Positions 1 to 10,284 of a DNA stretch of 64,000 nucleotides are shown in pieces. The number at the start of each line of letters is the position of its first letter. Position 1 is the first letter of the stretch. The notes under the pieces were generated by a model. The model did not search any database. It saw nothing but the letters and a program-made list of their open reading frames with translations, and was not told the origin of the DNA. Origin of the DNA: Cranoglanis bouderius (taxonomy: Eukaryota; Chordata; Actinopteri; Siluriformes; Cranoglanididae); the NCBI GenBank assembly GCA_023630585.1, contig CM042566.1, positions 14,375,254-14,439,253 of the forward strand. Reading direction: 5' to 3'. The position numbers and the translations under genes were made by a program.

Positions 1-130
1 CTTTTAGTACCATTATTTCATTTATTTAAAATAAAATACATTAGTTTGTCCAATTACTGTCAAATTGTTAAAAAAAAAAAAAAAAAAAAAATTTCCATGG
101 GGTGGAACTTATTTTTTCACATGGCTACAC
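1..130. other. AT-rich flank, no gene seen
   Basis: No open frame of note. A run of about 22 A residues lies at 70-91. It could be a decayed retrotransposon tail or simple sequence. Nothing else is recognisable before the first Tc1 inverted repeat. Confidence 0.5.
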
Positions 131-464
131 ACACGTGCGCATCTCAAAAAATTTGAATATCGTGGAAACTATTTTTCGTAGTTTAATTCAAAAAGTGGAA
201 ATTTCATATATTCTAGATTCATTACACATAAAGTGAAATATTGCAAGGCTTTTTTTGTTATAATCTTGATGATTACGGCTTACAGCTCATGGAAATAAAA
301 ATCCAGTATCTCAAAATATTAGAATAAAAAATTTATAGTACAGAAATGTCGACCAGAGAAGAGCCATAATCAGCTAATTAACTCAGAACACATGCAAAAG
401 AGCCTTTAATCTCTCAGTCTGATTCAGTACACAACCACAATATTCATGGAATAATATTCATGGA

Positions 465-988
465 AAGTTGACTGGAAGGGAAAAGTGTGGTAGGAAAAGG
501 TGCACAAGCAACAGGGATGACCGCAGCCTTGAGAGGATCGTCAAGCAAAGCTGATTCAAGAACTTGGGGGAGCTTCACAAGGAGTGGACTGAGGCTGGAG
601 TCAGTGCATCAAGAGCCACCACGCACAGACGTGCCCAGGAAATGGGCTACAGGTGTCGCATTCCTAGTGTCAAGCCATTCCTAAACCAGAGACAATGTCA
701 GAAGCGTCTTACCTGGGCTAAGGAGAAAAAGAACTGGACCATTGTTCAGTGGTCCAAAGTCCTCTTTTCAGATGAAAATTAATTTTGCATTTCATTTGGA
801 AATCAAGGTCCCAGAGTCTGGAGGAAGAGTGGAGGGGCACAGAATCCAAGTTGCTTGAAATCCAGTGTGAAGTTTCCACAGTCAGTGATGATTTGGGGTG
901 CCATGTCATCTGCTGGTGTTGGTCAACTGTGTTTTCTCAAGTCGAAAGTCAATGCAACCACCTACCATGAGGTTTTAGAGCACTTCAT
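465..988 (+). pseudogene. Tc1-A1 transposase, 5' half
   Basis: This is the DNA-binding and first catalytic part of a Tc1-type DDE transposase, which cuts and pastes its own element at TA sites. The reading frame from about 483 gives a basic block (KCGRKRCTSN) typical of the second helix-turn-helix half. It continues through 'RLTWAKEKKNWT' to 'VLFSDEN', which holds the first catalytic Asp, and then 'SVMIWGAMSS'. The frame has stops at 552-554 and 780-782. It stops at the L2 insertion point after 'HEVLEH'. The N-terminal helix-turn-helix upstream of about 465 is not cleanly readable. The element is dead as it stands. Family assignment is firm. Confidence 0.82.
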
Positions 989-2664
989 TTACATTTATAA
1001 CATTTAGCAGATGCCCTTATCCAGAGCGACATACAAGAGTACTTTAAATTTTCCATCAATGAATATTTCATTTCTGGTTTGTACGATTATAACGAAGTGC
1101 ACTGAACACAAACCTGTTGAAAAGAGAGCAACTGTTAGGAGTTTTTTTTGTTTTTTATGAAGAAAATGCTAATTATCAAGGAGTAAGTTTTTAAGAAAGA
1201 GGTATGTCTTTAGGCATTTCTTGAAGATAGCCAGCAACTCAGCTGTTCTGACATTGATGGGAAGTTCATTCCACCACCTTGGTGCCAGAACAGAGACAAG
1301 TCATGAGGCAGATCTACCTTGCATCCTGAGAGAGGGTGGGACCAGTCGAGCAGTGTTTGTTGACCTGAGGGAACGTGGTGCGGTGCGTGGGGTGATGAGA
1401 GCTCTAAGATAAGAGGGTGCTGTTCCATTTTTGGCTTTGTAGGCAAGCATCAATGTTTTGAATCTGATGCATGCAGCTACTGGAAGCCAGTGAGAGAACT
1501 TAGGGAGGTTGAAAACAAGTTGTGCAGCTGCATTCTTGATCATCTGTAGAGGACAGGTGGCACTCAAAGGTAGACCTGCCAGGAGCGAGTTGCAGTAGTC
1601 TAGTCTGGAAATGACAAGAGACTGCACAAGCAACTGAGTGGCCCGTGTTGTTAGAAATGGACAAATCCTTCTAATGTTGTAAAGGATAAACCGACAGGAC
1701 CATGTTAGATTAGTAATACGTGATGAAAAGGACAGTTGATTGTCCACGATTACCCCAAGGTTATGAGCAGTGGTTGAAGGAGAGATCATGGAGTTGTCCA
1801 AGGAGATCATGAGGTCCTGGCATGGGGACGCATCTCATCGGATGAAGAGCAGTTCAGTTTTGCTGGGGTTGAGTTTCAGCTGATGAGCTGCCATCCACGA
1901 TGAAATGTCCGTCAGACATGCTGTGATCCGGGCAGAAGCAGTGGTGTCTGAAGGAGGAAAGGAAAAAATAAGTTGAATATTATCAGCATAGCAGTGGTAA
2001 GAGAACCCATGTGAGGAGATGACTTTGCCAAGTGAGTGGGTATAGAGGGAAAAGAGGAGAGGACCAAGTACTGAGCCTTGTGGGACACCAGTAGAGTCTC
2101 TGCAAGGTGCAGATGTTGATCCCCCCATGATACCCAATACGAACGACCCTCTCTGCAAATTCCAAGACTCTTGAGGGTAGTCAGGAGAATCTTGTGATTG
2201 ACTGTGTCAAATGCAGCAGACAGGTCAAGCAGGATGAGGACAGAGGACAATTTGGCTGATCTGGCAGCATGAAGTTTTTCAGTGACGGCCAAGAGGGCAG
2301 TCTCTGTGGAGTGTGCTGCTTTAAAGCCAGACTGGTATGGATCTTGAAGGTGGTTCTGTGAGAGATAGAGACACAGTTGATTATATACGGAGCGTTCAAG
2401 TATTTTAGAAAGGATGCTGATGCTAGAGGGATCCAGTGTAGGCTTCTTCAGGATTGGAGTAACCCGTGCTTTCTTTAAGGAAGACAGAACTTGGCCAGAT
2501 GACAGGGAACCGTTGATTGTAGAGATGAAGGGCAGAAGGTCAGGCAGGATGGTCTGGACCAATGTGGATGGAATTGGATTCAGTGGGCAGGTGGTAGGGT
2601 TGCAGGACAGGATGACTTCTTGAATCTCCTTTGTTGCTAGGGTAGAAATCACTTTGAAATTGAA
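989..2664 (-). mobile_element. L2/CR1-clade non-LTR retrotransposon, 5'-truncated, nested in Tc1-A1
   Basis: This is a 1.68-kb block on the minus strand. It is flanked by a perfect 10-bp direct repeat, 'agcacttcat', at 979-988 and 2665-2674, which is the target-site duplication. Its 3' end lies at the low-coordinate side and carries the conserved fish L2/SINE tail ('gcagatgcccttatccagag' at 1007-1026). The 5' side begins inside the reverse transcriptase, so it is truncated, as is usual for LINE insertions. It must be younger than Tc1-A1. Confidence 0.9.
1301..2652 (-). pseudogene. L2-type reverse transcriptase, degenerate
   Basis: This is part of ORF2 of the nested L2 element; it would copy element RNA at the target site. 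In order the reading gives 'LDLSAAFDTVNHKIL' (palm motif A with the catalytic Asp), then 'GVPQGSVLGPLLFSLY' (motif B), then 'YADN', where the family has YADD, so the second catalytic Asp is lost. The C-terminal thumb follows with 'SRLDYCNSLLAGLP' and 'HWLPVAACIRFKTL'. Frames shift once near 2155, and a stop lies at 1835-1837. The endonuclease and ORF1 are absent through 5' truncation. The assignment to the L2/CR1 clade rests on the thumb motif. Confidence 0.87.
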
Positions 2665-2674
2665 AGCACTTCAT

Positions 2675-2981
2675 GCTTCAATCTGCTGACAAGCTTTATG
2701 GAGATGCTGATTTCCTTTTCCAGCAGGACTTGGCACCTGCCCACAGTGCCAAAACTACTAGTAACTGGTTTGCTGACCATGGTATTACTGTGCTTGATTG
2801 GCCAGCCAACTCGCCTGACCTGAACCCCATAGAGAATCTATGGGATATTGCCAAGAGGAAGATGAGAGACACCAGATCCAACAATACAGACGAGCTGAAG
2901 GCCACAATCAAAGCAACCTTGGCTTCTAGAACACCTCAGCAGTACCACAGGCTGATTTGCCTCCATGCCACGCCAGATTGA
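2675..2981 (+). pseudogene. Tc1-A1 transposase, 3' half
   Basis: This continues the frame of the 5' half after the L2 block. It carries 'FLFQQDLAPAH' with the second catalytic Asp and 'SPDLNPIENLW' with the catalytic Glu, completing a D-D34E triad. The C-terminal stretch 'TPQQYHRLI' is typical of Tc1 proteins. The frame is open over 102 codons and ends in a stop at 2979-2981, near the expected C-terminus. Confidence 0.85.
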
Positions 2982-3281
2982 TGAAGTAATTCATGCAAAA
3001 GGAGCCCCGACCAAGTGTTGAGTGCATAAATTAACATACTTTTCAGAAGGTCGACATTTCTGTATTATAAATTCTTTATTCTAATATTTTGAGATACTGG
3101 ATTCTTGATTTCCGTGAGCTGTAAGCCATAATCATCAAGCTTAAAACAAAAAAAAGGCTTGAAATATTTCACTTTATATGTACTGAATCTAGAATATATG
3201 AAAGTTCCACTTTTTGAATTAAATTATGGGGAAAAAAATGAACTTCGACAATATTCAAATTTTTGAGATGCACCTGTATAT

Positions 3282-4679
3282 ACAACCCCAATTCTGAAAA
3301 AGTTGGGACAGTATGGAAAATGCAAAATAAATAAATAACAATAAAAAGAGTAATTTGAAAATTAATTTCTGTAATATGTACTATATAACATCACCTTTTC
3401 TTTTAATACCACTTATTAAGCGTTTGGGCACTGAAGACACCAGTTGGTTAAGTTTAGCAAGCGGAATTTCCCCCCATTCATCCGTTATGCATTTCTTCAG
3501 TTGCACACCTGTACGGGGCCTTCGTTGCCTTATTTTGTGCTTCATAATGTGCCACACATTCTCAATTGGAGACAGATCAGGACTGCAGGCAGGCCATGCT
3601 AGCACCTGCACTATCTGCTTACACAACCATTTGGGCAGAATGTGGTTTGGCGTTGTCCTGCTCTGGAGGGCAGCATATGTTGGTCCAAAATGTGTACATA
3701 TCTTTCTGCATTAATGGTGCCCTTACAGATGTACAAGTTACCCATGCCATGGGCACTGAAACACCCCCATACAATGACAGACGCTGGCTTTTGGACCCGA
3801 CACTGATAACAGCTTGGATGGTCCTTTTCCTCTTTGGCCCGGAGAACACGACGACTGTTTTGTTCAAAAACTATTGGAAATGTCGACTTGTCCGACCACA
3901 AAACACAATTCCACAGTGCTACTGTCCATCTCAGATGAGACCGAGCCCAGAGAAGTGGGCGGCACTTCTGGACAGTGTTGATGTGTGGCTTCTGCTTTGC
4001 ATAGTAAAGTCTTAACTTGCATCTGTGGATGCAGCAGCGAATGGTGTTGACTGACAAAGGCTTACCAAAGTATTCCCGAGCCCATATCAGAATATCCATT
4101 ACAGACTCATGACCGTTTATAAGACAGTGACATCTGAGGGATCAGAGATCAAGCGCATTCAAGTGGTTTTCGGCCTCGCCCTTTACGCACCGAGATTTGA
4201 TCAGATTCTTTGAATCTTTTAATTATATTGTGCACTGTAGAAGGTGAAATGCCCAAAATCCTACTGATTTGTCTTTGGGGAATGTCGTTCTCCAAGTGTT
4301 GGATTATTTGCTGATGCATCAGTTGGCGGATTGGCGAGCCTCGCCCCATCCTTGCTCTTGAAAGACTAGGCCTTTTTTGGAGGCTCCTTATATACTATGA
4401 TTAGATGATTGCCTCACCTGTTTCACATCATCTTCTTATTTCAACTTGTCACATTGCTATTAGTCCTAAATTGCCCCTGTCTCAACACTGGAATGTGTTG
4501 CATGCATCAATTTCAAAATAAATGTTTATCGTCAAAAACCTATGCAGTTGATTAGGTAAAACATCAAATACCTTACATTTTTTGTTTAAATACAAGCCAA
4601 TATACAAATGCCATGTACAAATCACTCCTCTTTGTTTTTATTAGCATTTTCCATATTTCCAACTTTTTTGGAATTGGGG

Positions 4680-4683
<4 letters not shown>
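3282..4683 (-). mobile_element. Tc1/mariner element, family C copy 1 (C1)
   Basis: The ends are the inverted pair 'acaaccccaattctgaaaaa' (from 3282) and 'ttttggaattggggttgt' (to 4683). The length is 1.4 kb with a minus-strand transposase. The left end sits directly against the right end of Tc1-A1, sharing a short TA run (3277-3282). The right end runs straight into a TG microsatellite. Relatives lie at 25299-26792 (C3) and 43134-44115 (C4), with a more distant one at 7456-10276 (C2). Confidence 0.88.
3381..4349 (-). pseudogene. Tc1-C1 transposase, frameshifted
   Basis: The start at 4349 gives 'MGRGSPIRQLMHQQI', the conserved N-terminus also seen in C3. The helix-turn-helix includes 'ISRILGISPSTVHNIIKRF' and the basic linker 'RKGRGRKP'. 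After a frameshift near 4140 the reading continues from 4099 through 'HLRWTVALWN' and 'LWSDKSTF' (first catalytic Asp). The second Asp, in 'DNAKPH', is present but in another frame near 3640. 'SPDLSPIENVW' with the catalytic Glu is near 3570. At least three frame breaks make it non-functional. The length without breaks would be about 320-330 residues, normal for Tc1. Confidence 0.85.

Positions 4684-4739
<56 letters not shown>
4680..4739. repeat. (TG)n microsatellite
   Basis: About 29 uninterrupted TG units. It begins at the exact right end of Tc1-C1 ('gggttgtgtg') and ends where a Tc1-K inverted repeat starts. It may have grown from the TG-rich junction of two insertions. Confidence 0.95.
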
Positions 4740-5205
4740 TACTGTGCAAAAGTTTTAGGCACCTTATTTTTTAAAAATTTTTTAGTACAAACTTTGTTAT
4801 AGATTTTTTATTTTATGACTTCTACATTAAGTCAGTACAAAAAACATTTTAGATTCCCAAACATTAGTTTTCTAGCACAAAATTAAATGTTACAGAAAAA
4901 TGTTTGTATGTCATTAAAGAAAGCAGCGTATTACATAGGAGACCACATTTCAGACAGTAAACACAATGAAGGCTGATGGGTTTCGCTGCAACAATAAGAA
5001 GCAAATGCGAAAGTGAAAGTCTCCAGAAGAACTGTGGCTGATTCTACAAGATGTTCAATAAAACTTACCAGCTCATTTCCTTATAAAACTGCACTAATTG
5101 TACCAGAGACTACTATTTTTATTTAATTTTTAATTTTTTTGTCACACCAAATATTGACTTTGTTTCTTTTACTACCGTTTACTGCTCTTTACCGTATTTT
5201 TTAAG
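4740..5205 (+). mobile_element. Tc1/mariner fragment, family K copy 1
   Basis: It starts with the inverted-repeat end 'tactgtgcaaaagttttagg'. The first 235 bp closely match a second copy at 30013-30240. From about 5020 it carries a short relic of a transposase C-terminus ('EELWLILQDVQ') and then right-end sequence including 'caccaaatattgactttg'. The central catalytic region is deleted. The right terminus is not clear. Confidence 0.7.
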
Positions 5206-5970
5206 ATTCAAATAATTTTTTTTTATTTGAGCTCTAGGGCAGCTCTAAATTAAATACAAAAACAAATAAATAGATAGCAAAAATATCACTTTGACACAAT
5301 CTATTTACTTGTAACAGAACATGGTAATGTTGTTGTAAACTTTTATTTCAAAAGTTAAACATTTATGTGAATATTATATCAAAACAATGGAATTAAGCCA
5401 TTACTAACTTCTTATGAAACTTCGTTTAAAGTCCTCAAGCAATTATTCAAGACAAATTAATAAAATAATAACAAAAGACAAGAAATGAATAAAATAAAAC
5501 AAATTTTTAAAAAGTACCAGCAATATAATACAAAGTCTTTCCACTCAGTCTGGTGTGTAAAAGCTGAAGTAAACATTCAGAAATTGAAAAGACTGCATGA
5601 AATGTTATTAAATAAAGCTAATAAATGTATCCATCCAAGAGAAGTGAATTGTATTCGCATTTTCTTGACTAATTAGTATTGTTATCTTAAAACATATCAC
5701 ATCAGCAGCTGGCAGGTCTGTGATCCTTGTGACACGCATATCCGTTTTTTTCCGCATTATACATTATCTCTATTTAATAATAATAGCGCAAAATGACGGG
5801 AACTTTGACCACGTAATCGTTCAGTAAGTGTGAGCCAGTACAGTAATGAGTAAATGATGAGACAGTGCCGGCAGGTGGGCAGCTCTTATTAGGTCTCCTA
5901 CTCCCACTAAAGTAAATCAGTGAAATGATCAGGGCACGGCATCCCATCACGTTGACATCCATACAGTGCA
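5206..5970. other. AT-rich stretch, no gene seen
   Basis: I see no recognisable coding or repeat ends here. A 63-codon plus-strand frame at 5485-5676 is lysine-rich, matches nothing I know, and is probably chance in AT-rich DNA. Confidence 0.4.
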
Positions 5971-6087
5971 TTAACCTGTCTTGTTAAAGAAGTTCTTGAT
6001 AGAATGGGATCCATCAATTCTTCTGGCCTCCTTCTCCTTCTTTTCATTATGTTTCTGATACCCATATTTATGTTTGTCCCCCGACAT
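5971..6087 (-). pseudogene. First coding exon of a ZMYM1-like hAT transposase
   Basis: A 38-codon frame starts 'MSGDKHKYGYQKHNEKKEKE' and ends at a likely splice donor ('gacag|gttaatg', near 5976). This short, basic, Lys/Glu-rich leader ending in 'IKNFFNKTG' resembles the first exon of zinc-finger MYM-type 1-like hAT transposases common in fish. Upstream on the same strand, near 6440-6490, is a GC-rich 'gggggcccctgggcagtggg' block like those seen near ends of such elements. Nothing downstream encodes the rest. The assignment is moderate, being based on leader style only. Confidence 0.5.
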
Positions 6088-6879
6088 TTTCAATCACTCA
6101 GTCTCCTGTTCTTCCACTGTAACTTTACTTCTAACTTCAACTGTTCTCAGAGCAGCCTCAACTCTGATTGGTGATGTTCACTAGCTGGGGTGGGACTTAC
6201 AATTTTATTGGGTCCCTCTTCTGATTGTCACTGAATGAGCTGAAATAATTAATAACCATCGGACTAAACCATTTTTAGGGAGGGGAGAGGAGATATTTGG
6301 AAAACTTCTTTCAAGAAATTGCATGTTTTTGTGGTTTTCATTAAACTTTCAGGCATACAGGCTGAAGCTGTAATAAATATATATATGTATATATATATAT
6401 ACACACTATAATTATTCATAGAGTAGAGGCCTATATAGCATAACTGCTGGATTTAGTGGGGGCCCCTGGGCAGTGGGGGCACCTATAATTGCCACCACCT
6501 TTGACGGCCCTGCTGCTCTAACCTGTCCACTGAAATCAGGAATACTGGGGCAAAATCATTTCTTTTTGCTTGTCTGATATGTGGCACGAAAGCTATGCTT
6601 TGTGAAAGTGGAAAAGATGTGAATGAAGCTTTCTGAAAAGCAATTTCTCTGCTGCCACTGGATGTAAATGATATAATGTGCAGGGTTTCTCCATTACATC
6701 CATCATTTAATTTTCCACAGCAATCTTTCCTTCTTTTACTTAGGCTCTAGGTACTGCTAGTATACACCAGACCCTTATGCACCATTCTCTTGTACACAAG
6801 AGATTATTCATCTGGAACATGTCTCTCTGTAGAAAGGAATGCACCTCTTGTATCATCGGTTATATCCTGCACACTAGCA
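6088..6879. other. Probable 5' flank of the hAT remnant and unassigned sequence
   Basis: An (AT)n-like patch lies at 6377-6405 and a GC-rich element-like patch at 6440-6500. The interval 6500-6880 could hold decayed 3' sequence of the CACTA remnant on the minus strand, because frames with several stops continue from it. No independent gene is seen. Confidence 0.35.
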
Positions 6880-7430
6880 CTATCCAAAACAGTTGTGTTT
6901 TGCCATGTTGAGAATTTTTTTTACTTTGGGGTGTTCTGTCAGTTCTAAACAGAATTCTTGAACACGCTCACTGAAGGTTTGCTGTAAAGTGTGGTATAGC
7001 TCTGTGTGACAGAAATTTGGTAACAATCTGTAGAGCTACACATTTGGTTCCATGGACTAGTTTTAACAGACCACTATTTACATTTTCAAATATAAATGTG
7101 GAGTGTGCCCACAATTTAACAGACTTAGCAAAATGTGTAAGGAGATGCACATTAAACGTCATTGATGCTTCCCTGTAGAGCAACTGAAATCATAACAGAA
7201 ATTCTAAGAGCATCTCATCTGCTTGGTTGAAGTCTTGAAAGGAGACCTGCTCTTTGAGAAGCAGAAATACAGCAGAAACCAAAAAGCTTGTAATTTATAT
7301 ACAGTGTATGGAGCAGTCCAAGACAGGCATGCTGTAGAATAGCACCCACACTCCCTATTCTGAGGCTTTCCAAAATTTCAGATCTCATATAATGAGATGT
7401 GGTGGTTTTATGTTTCTTAATCTGTTTTCT
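6880..7430 (-). pseudogene. CACTA/EnSpm transposase remnant with DUF4218-like region
   Basis: The minus-strand reading near 7230 gives 'SFQDFNQADEMLLEFL', then after one in-frame stop 'LLYREASMTFNVHLLTH' (about 7185-7135). It continues with 'LWAHSTFIFENVNSGLLKL' and 'HGTKCVALQIV'. This order is characteristic of the DUF4218 domain found downstream of the catalytic part of CACTA transposases: hydrophobic helices, a 'NVHLLTH' motif, then 'W..S.F.FE..N..L'. A further in-phase stretch reaches 'FCLELTEHPKVKKILNMAKH' near 6925. The catalytic transposase_21 part is missing. It is an orphaned C-terminal fragment with stops. Confidence 0.65.
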
Positions 7431-7744
7431 ATGATTGATATGGGCTTCCAATGTACTAACCCCATTTCCATAAAAGTTGGGCTTTTTTCTAAAATGCAAT
7501 AAAAACAAAAATCTGTGATTTGTCAAGTCTCTTGAAACTAATTAACTGACAAAAGAACAAAGAAAAGATATTCAATGTTTTCACTGACCAACTTAATTGT
7601 ATTTTGTAAATATAAACAATTTTAGAATTGGATGCCTTCAACACACTTAAAACAAGTTGGGACAGAGGCATGTTTACCGCTGTGTTACATCACTCTTCCT
7701 TTTAATTACACTTTTTAATCATTTGGGAAATGAGGATACTAATT

Positions 7745-8412
7745 GTTGCAGTTTTGCAAGTGGAATATTTGCCCATTTTGCTTGATACAAGACTTCAGCT
7801 GCTCAACAGTCCTTGGTCGCCATTGTCTGATTTTCCTCTTCATGATGCGCCATAGGAGAAAGATCTGGACTGCTGGCAGGCCAGTCAAGAAAACGCACTC
7901 TGTGTCTACGAAGCCACGCTGTTGTAGCAGGTGCAGAATGAGGCCTGGCATTGTCTTGCTGAAATAACCATGGACTTCCTGGGAAAAGACGTTGCCTTGA
8001 TGGCAGCATATGTCTCTCTAAAATCCCAATATACACCTCCACATCAATGGTACCTTCACACATATGCAAGTCACGCACTGATGCACCCCTATACCATTAC
8101 AGATGCTGGCTTTTGCACCTTTTGCTCATAACAGTCAGGTTGGTCTTTTTCATCGTTGGCACGGAGAACTCTATGTCCTTTTTTCCGAAAACAAGCTGAA
8201 ACGTGGACTCATCTGACCACAGCACATGTTTATACTGCCTTTCAGTCCATTTGAGATGAGCTCGGGTCCAGAGAACTCAGTGGCGTTTCTGCATAGAGTT
8301 GACGTGTGGCTTCCTCCTTGTGTAATACAGTTTCAGGTTGCATTTTTGGATGCAACGGTGGACTGTGTTAAGTGACAACAGTTTTCCGAAGTACTCCCGA
8401 GCCCATGTGGTT
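7745..8412 (-). pseudogene. Tc1-C2 transposase, catalytic part
   Basis: This is the catalytic core below the Tc1-D insertion. The clearest open stretch (8078-7803) reads 'MRDLHMCEGTIDVEVYIGIL', then 'WLFQQDNARPH' with the second catalytic Asp, then 'FLDWPASSPDLSP'. The catalytic Glu region is frameshifted (the frame turns into 'MAHHEEEN'). Upstream, towards 8412, the first-Asp region is readable only across frame changes. It is non-functional. Confidence 0.78.
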
Positions 8413-8414
8413 AT

Positions 8415-9826
8415 ATATTTTTGCAATCAAAATTATTCAACCCCCATTGCAAATCAGGTTTATTGTCAAAATTTACAGACTTTCAGCTGTTTGCAATGAA
8501 CAAATCAAACAGTAGCAATTGAAATAGGTCAACACAACGAATGCATCAAGGGGTTTCCCCAAATTCAACTGAAAATGCAACTTATAATGACTTCTCCAGT
8601 CTCAAAATTATTCAACCCCCTGAATAGAATCCCTTACAACAGCACAAATATACAAAACAGATTTTGTCTCAAGCACCCCTGATGCAACTAATCAAGGGCT
8701 TCATTAGTTGCACCAGGTGTGCTTGAGCTGGAACACATGAAATACCTGAACTGGCTAGGGGCAGAAAATACATGAAATACCTGGATGGGGCAGAAAAAGG
8801 AAGCTATTAATGGCTGCAACCAGATTTCTGAGAAGGCAGGCTGTGAAAACACTTGAATGACTGCAAAAGGCCTGCAGCAAGACTTGGTGGCAACAGGCAC
8901 TTAGGTTTCAGTGAGCACAGTATGGCGCGTACTAAACGCAGAAGGTTTCCATGCCAGAACTCCAAGACATACACCACTTCTGACCCAAAAGCACAAGAAA
9001 AGTCGGCTCAAAATCATATAAATAAGCCACAGAAGTTTTTGGATTCTGTTCTGTGGAAAAATGGAACAAAGCTGGAACTTTTTGGCACAATGGATCAGCG
9101 TTATGTCTGAAGAAAGAAGAATGAAGAAAAAACACTCTGTCCACAGTTAAGCATGGTGGTGGCTCAGTGATGCTCTGGGGCTGCTTTGCATCCTCTGGCA
9201 CTGGAAACCTGCAGTGTGTGGGAGGCAGGATTCATTGAAGTATCAGGAAATAATAGGAGAAAACATCATGCCATCTGTGAGGAAGCTGAAGCTTGGGCGT
9301 CATTGGACCTTCCAACAGGACAATGATCCCAAGCATAGCTCAAATTCCACCAAGGCTTGGTTGCAGAAGAAGTCCTGGAAGAGTCTACAGGGCCATCACA
9401 GTCACCTGACTTGAACCCCATAGAAAATCTCTTGTGGGATTTGAAGAAGGTGGTTACAGCATGCAAACCCAAGAATATTACTGAACTGGAGGCCATTGCT
9501 CATGAGGAATGGGCTAAGATTCCTCAGGAACGCTGACAGAAGCTGGTGTCTGGCTATGCATCTATGCAGCAGGTCATAACAGCAAAAGGGTCTCTACTAA
9601 GTACTAAAGATGCATGCCATGAAGGGGTTGAATAATTTTGAAACTGGAGAAGTCGCATTTTCAGTTGAATTTGGGGAAACCACTTGAAGCATTGTGTTGA
9701 GCTACTTCAATTGCTTTTGTTTGATTTGTTCATTGAAAACAGCTGAAAGTCTGTCAATTTTGTAAACATTTTACAAAATAAACCTGATTTTCAATGGGGG
9801 TCGAATAATTTTGATTGCAACTGTAT
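8415..9826 (+). mobile_element. Tc1/mariner element, family D, nested in Tc1-C2
   Basis: The inverted ends are 'ttgcaatcaaaattattcaa' on the left and 'gaataattttgattgcaact' on the right. A second matched pair lies deeper ('gacagactttcagctg' type, roughly 150 bp in from each end). The length of 1.4 kb is standard. It lies inside the transposase of Tc1-C2 with TA-rich borders, so it inserted later than C2. Confidence 0.86.
8922..9595 (+). pseudogene. Tc1-D transposase, internally deleted
   Basis: The start at 8922 gives 'MARTKRRRFPCQNSKTYTTS'. The paired helix-turn-helix that normally fills the first 110 residues is missing, and the frame jumps to 'KFLDSVLWKNGTKLELFGTM', the region of the first catalytic Asp, which reads Asn-Gly here. 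After a stop near 9108 it continues 'STVKHGGGSVMLWGCFASS', then 'WTFQQDNDPKHSS' with the second Asp. The Glu box near 9415 ('TPIENLLWDLKK') is in a shifted frame. It has several stops and is not functional. Confidence 0.78.
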
Positions 9827-9834
9827 TTATCATA

Positions 9835-10082
9835 GTAGCATGACAATTTCTCAGGCAGAGCTGCCTGAGGGCTCGAAGGTCACGCACATTCAACAGTGGT
9901 TTCCGGCCTTGCCCTTTACGCAATGAGATTTCTCCGGATTCAGTGAATCTTTTCACAATATTATGCACTGTAGATGGTAAAAGACCTAAATTCTTTGCAA
10001 TCTTGTGTTGCGCAATATTGTTTTTGAACTGACTGACAATTCTCTCATGACGTTTGGCACAAAGTGGTGAGCCACGACCCAT
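9835..10082 (-). pseudogene. Tc1-C2 transposase, N-terminal helix-turn-helix part
   Basis: The start at 10082 ('MGRGSPLCAKRHERIV') is chosen because C1 and C3 begin with the same 'MGRGSP'. It reads through 'IAKNLGLLPSTVHNIVKRF', the recognition helix region, the basic linker 'RKGQGRKPL', and 'RDLRALRQLCLRNCHATMIN'. Tc1-D interrupts it there. This half is open with no stop, better kept than the catalytic half. Confidence 0.82.
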
Positions 10083-10284
10083 CATTGCTTGCAAAGACTG
10101 AACTTTTGGTGGATGCTCCTTTTATGCCCAATCCTGATACCCTCCCCTGATTACCAATTAACCTGATCCTCCAAAATGGTGTTATTTGAATATTATATAA
10201 ATTTTCAGTCTTATTTTGCCTCTGTGCCAACTTTGAGTGTGTTGAAGGCATCAAATTCTAAGTTTGTTTATATTTGTTTATTTG

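Larger units (their letters stand above)
131..3276 (+). mobile_element. Tc1/mariner element, family A copy 1 (A1), split by an L2 insertion
   Basis: The two ends are long inverted repeats of about 200 bp. The left end has 'gcatctcaaaaaatttgaat' and the right end has the complementary 'atattcaaatttttgagatg'. A transposase relic lies between them in two halves that are in phase once the L2 block at 989-2664 is removed. Without that block the element is about 1.5 kb, the usual Tc1 length. A TA pair follows the right end, as expected of TA-targeting Tc1 elements. Other copies of this family lie at 51789-52920 and 60110-60654. Confidence 0.88.
7456..10276 (-). mobile_element. Tc1/mariner element, family C relative (C2), split by Tc1-D
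   Basis: The left end is 'taaccccatttccataaaag' and a long left repeat runs to about 7660. The right inverted repeat is truncated. It matches the left repeat over 'ttgaaggcatcaaattct' and stops near 10276, where a TTTATATTTG-type short repeat begins. The minus-strand transposase is in two pieces around the Tc1-D block at 8415-9826. Without that block the element is about 1.4 kb. Confidence 0.82.

Noticed and set aside
3566..4015. 149-codon plus-strand frame
   Set aside because: Antisense shadow of the Tc1-C1 transposase.
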